Source of the DNA: Streptomyces smyrnaeus
GTDB lineage: Bacteria > Actinomycetota > Actinomycetes > Streptomycetales > Streptomycetaceae
Length of the DNA: 64,000 nt
Reading direction: 5' to 3'
Assembly (NCBI RefSeq): GCF_017676345.1
Contig: NZ_JAFFZM010000004.1
Location: forward strand, 186,001-250,000
Under the pieces are notes generated by a model. That model worked only from the letters and a program-made list of their open reading frames with translations, was not told the origin of the DNA and searched no databases. Position numbers and translations under genes: made by a program. This document shows, piece by piece, positions 59,552 to 64,000 of this stretch. Each line of letters starts with the position of its first letter. Position 1 is the first letter of the stretch.

Positions 59552-61003
59552 TCAACGGGCGGTTTCCTGGTCGGTGCCCGAGGGACCGGCCGGCGCGGCC
59601 TCGGCCGCGGTCCCCACTGCCGCGCCCCCGATGGCCGTGGTGGGACGGGGACGCCAGGGTGCTCGGTGGAAGAGCGCGTGCAGCAGGGCTGCGCTGAAGG
59701 CGCCGACCGCGACGCCGCTCTCCAGCAAAATCCGCAGATTCGGGGACAGTTGACCGTATACGCCGGGCACCAGGATGGGGAGCAGCCCGAGTGCCAGCGC
59801 GACGGCCACGATGAAGGTGTTGGTGTGGTCGTCCAGGCCGCTGCGTCCGAGCATCTGGATGCCGAGCACCGTGATCACCCCGAAGACGACCAACGCGGTG
59901 CCGCCCACCACCGGAGCGGGAATGGCGTTGACGAGCCAGGCCACCGGCGCGAGGAAGCCGACGGTGATCAGGACGAGGCCTGCGGCGACCGTGACGAAGC
60001 GGCTGCGGACGCCGGTGATCCGGACGATGCCGATGTTCTCCCCGCTGGTGACCATCAGCGGGAGCCCGAAGAAGCCGCCCGCCAAGGAGACGAGTGCGTC
60101 GCCCCGGATGGTCTTCGGTGCGTCGCGACGGGCGTCCGGCTCCTTGCCGACGGCCGCGCTGTTGATCACCGTCTGTCCGGTGGCCTCGGCCATCGAGGCG
60201 AGGCTGTAGACCAGCAGCGGCAAGGACGCGAGCAGCGCGAACTGCGGGGTCCCGAACGGCATCAGCTGGGGTGCGTGCAGCAACGCACCGCCGCCGGTGG
60301 CCTCCAGCTCGACCCGGCCCAGCAGTGCGGCCAGTGCGGTACCGGCCAACAGTCCGAGGAGCACCGACAGCTGACGCAGCGTGCCCCGCAGCATTCCGTA
60401 GGCCAGCGCGGTGCAGCCGACCGTGGCCAGGCCGAGCAGCAAGGCGCGCGGCTCGGCGAACCCGCTGCTGCCCGGACGCCCGGTGATCAGCAGCGCGCCG
60501 ACCTTCACCAGATTCACCCCGACGATGACGATCATCGTGCCGATGACCAGCGTGGGGAAGAACCTCAGCAGTCGCGAGAAGACCGGCAGCACCACGAAGC
60601 AGAAGACGGCCGTGATGACGACTGCGCCGGTTGCGGTGCGTACTCCGTGCTGCTCGGCGATGGAGAGGAAGAGGATCAGGGGGGCGCCACCGGGCAGCAT
60701 CACGAACGGCAGCCGCGCCCCGATGCCCCACGGCCCCAGCGACTGGAGCAGCGAGCCGAGTCCGGAGAGCACGAACGCGGCGGACAGGAGGTTGGCGGTC
60801 AGCGCCGGGGTCAGATGGAGGGTGGAGCTGACCAGGAAGACGCTGGAGATCGGAGTGGCGGCCATGACCAGCACATGCTGGATACCGAACAGAAGCATCC
60901 GGTGCAGCGGCCGGTAGTCGTCGACGGGGTGCACCTGCGGACCGTCGGGGCGGGGTGTGGTGCGTGGGTCCGGGCCTCGACGAAGAGCATTGCGTAGCGA
61001 CAC
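59552..61003 (-). CDS. NCS2 (xanthine/uracil) family nucleobase permease
   Basis: This 483-residue transporter has about 12-14 membrane segments. GIQHVLVMAATPISSVFLVS opens the first helix. The TM8-10 region, YSLASMAEATGQTVINSAAV followed by GLPLMVTSGENIGIVRITGV, is the NCS2 substrate-binding signature. The start is GTG 61003 with GAGGGAG upstream. It leads the operon with an amidohydrolase and a TauE-like permease. Two perfect palindromes lie 65-96 bp upstream. Confidence 0.9.
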   Translation of the reverse strand: MSLRNALRRGPDPRTTPRPDGPQVHPVDDYRPLHRMLLFGIQHVLVMAATPISSVFLVSSTLHLTPALTANLLSAAFVLSGLGSLLQSLGPWGIGARLPFVMLPGGAPLILFLSIAEQHGVRTATGAVVITAVFCFVVLPVFSRLLRFFPTLVIGTMIVIVGVNLVKVGALLITGRPGSSGFAEPRALLLGLATVGCTALAYGMLRGTLRQLSVLLGLLAGTALAALLGRVELEATGGGALLHAPQLMPFGTPQFALLASLPLLVYSLASMAEATGQTVINSAAVGKEPDARRDAPKTIRGDALVSLAGGFFGLPLMVTSGENIGIVRITGVRSRFVTVAAGLVLITVGFLAPVAWLVNAIPAPVVGGTALVVFGVITVLGIQMLGRSGLDDHTNTFIVAVALALGLLPILVPGVYGQLSPNLRILLESGVAVGAFSAALLHALFHRAPWRPRPTTAIGGAAVGTAAEAAPAGPSGTDQETAR

Positions 61004-61067
61004 GATGAGGGCTCCCTCTCGGGTGCGGTTCGCTCGGTGTTGGCCGGCACAATCGGGCCCGGACGGT

Positions 61068-61099
61068 GGCCAAATCGATTTGGCCAAATCGATTTGGCC
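61068..61099. promoter_or_regulatory. Two abutting perfect palindromes, probable LacI-family operators
   Basis: CCAAATCGATTTGG occurs at 61070-61083 and again at 61084-61097. Each extends to GGCCAAATCGATTTGGCC, the two 18-bp palindromes sharing four bases. Centres are 14 bp apart. The central CpG in an AT-flanked palindrome is typical for LacI-family sites. They lie upstream of the NCS2 operon start at 61003; the rest of 61004-61372 shows no gene. Confidence 0.8.
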
Positions 61100-61372
61100 G
61101 CCAGTATGGGAGGCGGGCCGTGCCGAGTCAACACATCGCGCGCGGCCGCGACCGGGGCGTACTGCGTACGCGAGGAGACTCCGCCGAAAGGGGCCGGCGG
61201 CGACCGGCCGCACCGCAGCAGTGCACGCCACCACCACAACGGCGGCGCCCCGCCGGCCGGTGTCGCACGGCTGAGCGCCGGATGACCGCACAGCTCGGAA
61301 TCGTGGTGGGCCCTCCCGGTCTCCGCGTCAGCGGCCCGAGGACCGGGGCGGGGCCGGACATAGAGTGGCGGG

Positions 61373-62254
61373 GTGTTCGACTCGCCTGACTTCGACCTGG
61401 CGCCGTACGCGGATTTCGACACCGGCGAACTCGTGCGGCGCACCTATTGCAGTTGGCACGCCGCCGGATGGCGGTCGATGCTCGTACAGAGCTTCACCCA
61501 CGCCCGGGAGGCGGAGTCCGTTCCGCTGCCCGGGGTGTCCGATCTGCATCTGGTCCTCTGCACCGGCGGGGACGCGGTGATGCGGGTGCGCGACGGCGGG
61601 AGGGCGGTGCGGCGACGCTGGGTCCCCGGCCGTCTGGAGCTCATGGTCCCCGGCCACTCGACCGTGCGCGGTTACCGCGCGACCTCCGCGATGCGGAGCG
61701 TCCAGGTACACGTTCCACGGGCCACGGTCGAGCGGACCGCGGCCGAACTGGGCGGGCCCGCCCCCGACTTCGCGGCGCTGCGGGCCGCTCTGTCCGGGGG
61801 AGACGCGGTCGTCGAGCAGGTGATGCGCGCGTTGCCGAGCGCCGAGAACGCCGACGACCTGTACGCGGAGTCGGCTGCGGCGTTCCTCGTGACACATCTG
61901 CTGACGCGAGGCCGGGACCACCGCCTCCCGGGTCCCGAGCACCAGGCCGTCCGCGAAGCCATCGCCGTCATGCGGGACCGCCTCGCCGACCCGTTGACGC
62001 TCGCCGACATCGCCGCCGAAGTGCATCTGAGCGTCTATCACTTCGTCCGCGTCTTCCGCGACGCCACCGGCCGGACGCCGCACCGGTATCTCACCGGACT
62101 GCGGATCGAGCAGGCTGGGCGGCTGCTCGCCGACACGGAGCTCACTGTCGCGCAGATCGCCGAACGCTGCGGATTCTCCAGCCCCGGCAGCCTGTCGTCG
62201 GCGTTCCTGGCGCACATGGGCGTCCGACCGTCGGTGTACCGCAAGAATGCGTAG
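61373..62254 (+). CDS. AraC family transcriptional regulator
   Basis: This 293-residue regulator has an N-terminal cupin-like AraC-binding domain of the AraC_binding_2 type (GVSDLHLVLCTGGDAVMRVR). A complete C-terminal DNA-binding domain follows. LTLADIAAEVHLSVYHFVRV is the first helix-turn-helix, and TVAQIAERCGFSSPGSLSSA is the second. The start is GTG 61373. It is divergent from the NCS2 operon and could contribute to its control. It is co-directional with a SRPBCC gene 57 bp downstream. Confidence 0.92.
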   Translation: MFDSPDFDLAPYADFDTGELVRRTYCSWHAAGWRSMLVQSFTHAREAESVPLPGVSDLHLVLCTGGDAVMRVRDGGRAVRRRWVPGRLELMVPGHSTVRGYRATSAMRSVQVHVPRATVERTAAELGGPAPDFAALRAALSGGDAVVEQVMRALPSAENADDLYAESAAAFLVTHLLTRGRDHRLPGPEHQAVREAIAVMRDRLADPLTLADIAAEVHLSVYHFVRVFRDATGRTPHRYLTGLRIEQAGRLLADTELTVAQIAERCGFSSPGSLSSAFLAHMGVRPSVYRKNA

Positions 62255-62311
62255 ACGGGTGCGCAATCGTGCGCATCCCCCCACCGGCGCACCCGGCCCT
62301 AGCGTGAGGGA

Positions 62312-62767
62312 ATGCCGTACAACTACGCCGTCACCGCACATTCCCGGGCGAACCCCGAGACCGTCTTCACCGCGCTCGTCCGCGCGGCCACCTGGCCGTC
62401 GTGGTCGCCGATCGACGCCGTCGAGATCGAGGACGGCAGTGACCCCGGGGAGCGGCAGGGCGTCGGTGACACCCGGATCTTCCGTACCGGCCGGGCGGTC
62501 TCCCGGGAACGCATCGTCGAGCTGGTCCCCGACCGGCGCTTCGGCTACGAGAACGTGAGCGGCCCGTTCCGCTCCTATCGGGGCACCGTGGAACTCGCCG
62601 AGGCACCGCAGGGCGGTACCGACATCACCTGGTCGGCCGGCTTCGAGCCCAAGCTGCCCCTTTCGGGACCGCTGTGGCGGTGGTACCTCACCCGCTTCAT
62701 GCAGCGGATGGTCGACGGCCTGGCAACCTACGCCGGCGAGACGGCTGACCGGGGCCCGGCCGGGTGA
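62312..62767 (+). CDS. SRPBCC family protein
   Basis: This 151-residue helix-grip fold protein has the N-terminal pattern AVTAHSRANPETVFTALVRA and TWPSWSPIDAVEIEDG, with a C-terminal helix YLTRFMQRMVDGLATYA. It is of the polyketide-cyclase/dehydrase 2 type. Such proteins bind lipids or aromatic ligands; no catalytic residue can be named. It may be regulated by the AraC protein encoded just upstream. The region 62768-62937 downstream shows no gene. Confidence 0.82.
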   Translation: MPYNYAVTAHSRANPETVFTALVRAATWPSWSPIDAVEIEDGSDPGERQGVGDTRIFRTGRAVSRERIVELVPDRRFGYENVSGPFRSYRGTVELAEAPQGGTDITWSAGFEPKLPLSGPLWRWYLTRFMQRMVDGLATYAGETADRGPAG

Positions 62768-62937
62768 GCGCCCGCCGGGCACCCGGTCTGCTGCCCCGTT
62801 CTCCCGCAATGCTCACCCAGGCGCGACGGCAGCCGTGAGGGCGATCTGGCCGGCTCCGCTTCGGGCATTCGTCTTCGAAAGCTCGGTCCGCGATGCGACG
62901 CTTCGGCGCAGCGGAACGTGGCCCGGGAGCTTCGGCC

Positions 62938-63720
62938 TCACGGCTGCGCCTGTTTCGGCAGGGTGAGGATCTCGGCTCCGTCGTCGGTGATGGCGATCGT
63001 GTGCTCACTGTGTGCTGTCCGGCAGCCTGTCGCACTTCGTAGCGTCCACCCGTCGGCGTCGGTGACGAGTTCAGCGGTGTCCGCCATGATCCACGGCTCC
63101 AGTGCCAGCAGCAGTCCAGGGCGCAGTTTGTATCCCCGGCCGGGGCGTCCGGTGTTCGGAACGTGCGGGTCCTGGTGCATCGTCGATCCGATGCCGTGGC
63201 CTCCGAACTGGGTGTTGATCGGGTACCCGGCCTCGCTGAGGACCGTGCCGATGGCGTGGGAGATGTCACCTATGCGAGCCCCGGGCCCGGCAGCGGCGAT
63301 CCCCGCTGCCAGCGCGCGCTCGGTCGTACTGATCAGCGCGACGCTCTCCGAGGGCGCTGCCTTGCCCACGATGAAGCTGATGGCGGCGTCCGCGGCGACT
63401 CCGCGTCGGGACACGGCGAGGTCGAGTGTCAGCAGATCGCCGTCGGCGAGCTTGTAGTCGTAGGGCCGTCCGTGGAGCACGGCGTCGTTGACGGCCGTGC
63501 AGATGTAGTGGCCGAACGGGCCGCGCCCGAAGGACGGTTCGTAGTCGACGTAACAGGACTGCGCTCCCGCATCGACGATCATGCTCTTCGCCCACCGGTC
63601 GATGTCCAGCAGATTCGTGCCGACCGCGCTGCGGTTCTTCAGCGTCTGCAGGATGTCGGCGACCAGGGCGCCCGTGTCTGTGGCCCGGCTCAACAGGGTG
63701 GGGTTCAGGATCTCGATCAT
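62938..63720 (-). CDS. map: Type I methionine aminopeptidase
   Basis: This 260-residue dimetal peptidase removes initiator methionine. Ligands include Asp100 and Asp111 (LLTLDLAVSRRGVAADAAIS), His in GGHGIGSTMHQDPHVPN, Glu in LALEPWIM and Glu in AHSEHTIAI. The start ATG 63720 follows GGAAGGG. Eight additional upstream codons are possible but lack a ribosome-binding site. It is divergent from an XRE regulator, so this is probably a secondary, regulated MetAP and not the copy in the ribosomal-protein region. Confidence 0.93.
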   Translation of the reverse strand: MIEILNPTLLSRATDTGALVADILQTLKNRSAVGTNLLDIDRWAKSMIVDAGAQSCYVDYEPSFGRGPFGHYICTAVNDAVLHGRPYDYKLADGDLLTLDLAVSRRGVAADAAISFIVGKAAPSESVALISTTERALAAGIAAAGPGARIGDISHAIGTVLSEAGYPINTQFGGHGIGSTMHQDPHVPNTGRPGRGYKLRPGLLLALEPWIMADTAELVTDADGWTLRSATGCRTAHSEHTIAITDDGAEILTLPKQAQP

Positions 63721-63746
63721 GCGGCGCCCTTCCGATGCAACCAATA

Positions 63747-63773
63747 ACTATACCGGCCATACTATACCGGTAT
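63747..63773. promoter_or_regulatory. Direct repeats and palindrome between MetAP and XRE genes
   Basis: ACTATACCGG occurs at 63747-63756 and 63761-63770, 14 bp apart. The second copy continues into the palindrome ATACCGGTAT (63764-63773). Several TATAC/TAGTAT-like -10 elements overlap them, so they are candidate operators for the XRE protein controlling both divergent genes. Confidence 0.6.
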
Positions 63774-63786
63774 TAGTATGGGAGTC

Positions 63787-64000
63787 ATGGTCAGGTTGCC
63801 GCTCACTCCCGCAGAGGTCGAACGTGGACAGCGCCTCGGCGCCCTCCTGCGTCGAGCCAGGGGAGAGCGCTCGATGCTCGATGTCGCGCTCGACGCACGT
63901 GTCTCACCGGAGACCCTCCGGAAGATCGAGTCGGGCCGCGTGGCCACCCCTGCCTTCCCGACCATCGCGGCGATCGCCGATGTCCTCGGCCTCTCCCTCG
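63787..64000 (+). CDS. XRE family transcriptional regulator (3' end outside window)
   Basis: The first 71 codons from ATG 63787 are visible. They encode a Cro/C1-type helix-turn-helix: LGALLRRARGERSMLDVALD, then VSPETLRKIESGRVATPAFP and TIAAIADVLGLSL at the window edge. The gene is divergent from the methionine aminopeptidase, with direct repeats between them that it probably binds. Confidence 0.88.
   Translation, partial: MVRLPLTPAEVERGQRLGALLRRARGERSMLDVALDARVSPETLRKIESGRVATPAFPTIAAIADVLGLSL

Noticed and set aside
59666..60997. A 443-codon plus-strand frame opposite the NCS2 permease
   Set aside because: Extremely Gln/Asp/Arg/Gly-rich, as expected opposite a hydrophobic membrane protein.

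Overview
The window is high-GC actinobacterial DNA and almost certainly Streptomyces. Third-codon positions are strongly G/C, GTG starts are frequent, and the gene content fits: an ANTAR/STAS regulator, a SigJ-type sigma factor, a DUF6461 protein, a KilB-like protein, a GH18 chitinase behind DasR-type boxes, and many TetR, LacI and AraC regulators. No rRNA, tRNA, CRISPR array or intact insertion sequence was seen. The layout looks like accessory chromosome: small operons, two candidate specialised-metabolism or toxin loci, and a stretch of decayed genes.

Left part (1-21 kb). A lipoprotein-dependent sugar ABC importer with a YesL-like partner (486-4294) is followed by a zinc alcohol dehydrogenase divergent from a TetR regulator across two operator-like repeats. 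Next come a SigJ sigma factor, an AhpD-fold protein that has lost its catalytic cysteines, AraC, VOC and TOPRIM proteins, a ComB-type phosphatase, an ANTAR/STAS regulator and a GNAT enzyme. The stretch 16.0-17.5 kb is a graveyard: the tail of a MocR-type regulator fused head-on to the tail of a DJ-1/PfpI gene, a DUF1062-like remnant and a truncated VOC gene. A flavin desaturase-like oxidoreductase and a membrane-anchored lipase-like hydrolase follow.

Middle (21.6-42.3 kb). A same-strand run carries a DUF3830-like protein, a DadA-like flavoprotein, a NodU/CmcH/TobZ-type carbamoyltransferase, the molybdopterin subunit of a xanthine dehydrogenase without its FAD and Fe-S partners, a guanine deaminase-like enzyme and a SRPBCC protein. 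After a secreted ricin-type lectin, an aminoglycoside phosphotransferase-like gene and the chitinase comes a type VII (WXG100)-like module (34840-39966). Its second cassette encodes a long effector-like protein ending in a papain-like cysteine peptidase (Cys347, His467, Asn483). Overlapping it by 4 nt is a lipoprotein of the chagasin (I42) cysteine-protease-inhibitor family. I read this as an undescribed toxin-immunity pair.

Right part (42.5-64 kb). Nine tightly coupled minus-strand genes (51772 down to 42518) encode a class I aminotransferase, a PanB-like hydroxymethyltransferase, an EctB-like class III aminotransferase, an AurF-type diiron N-oxygenase with its complete ligand set, an MFS exporter, a TauE-like permease, a 3-hydroxyisobutyrate dehydrogenase-like reductase, an ATP-grasp ligase and a PPOX flavoprotein. 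A second ATP-grasp ligase and a PanE-like reductase lie on the other side of a two-component system whose kinase lacks any sensor. Together these look like a small amino-acid or peptide natural-product cluster with hydroxymethylation and N-oxygenation. A LacI regulator, a TauE/amidohydrolase/NCS2-permease operon preceded by two abutting perfect palindromes, an AraC regulator, a SRPBCC protein, a methionine aminopeptidase and a truncated XRE regulator complete the window.
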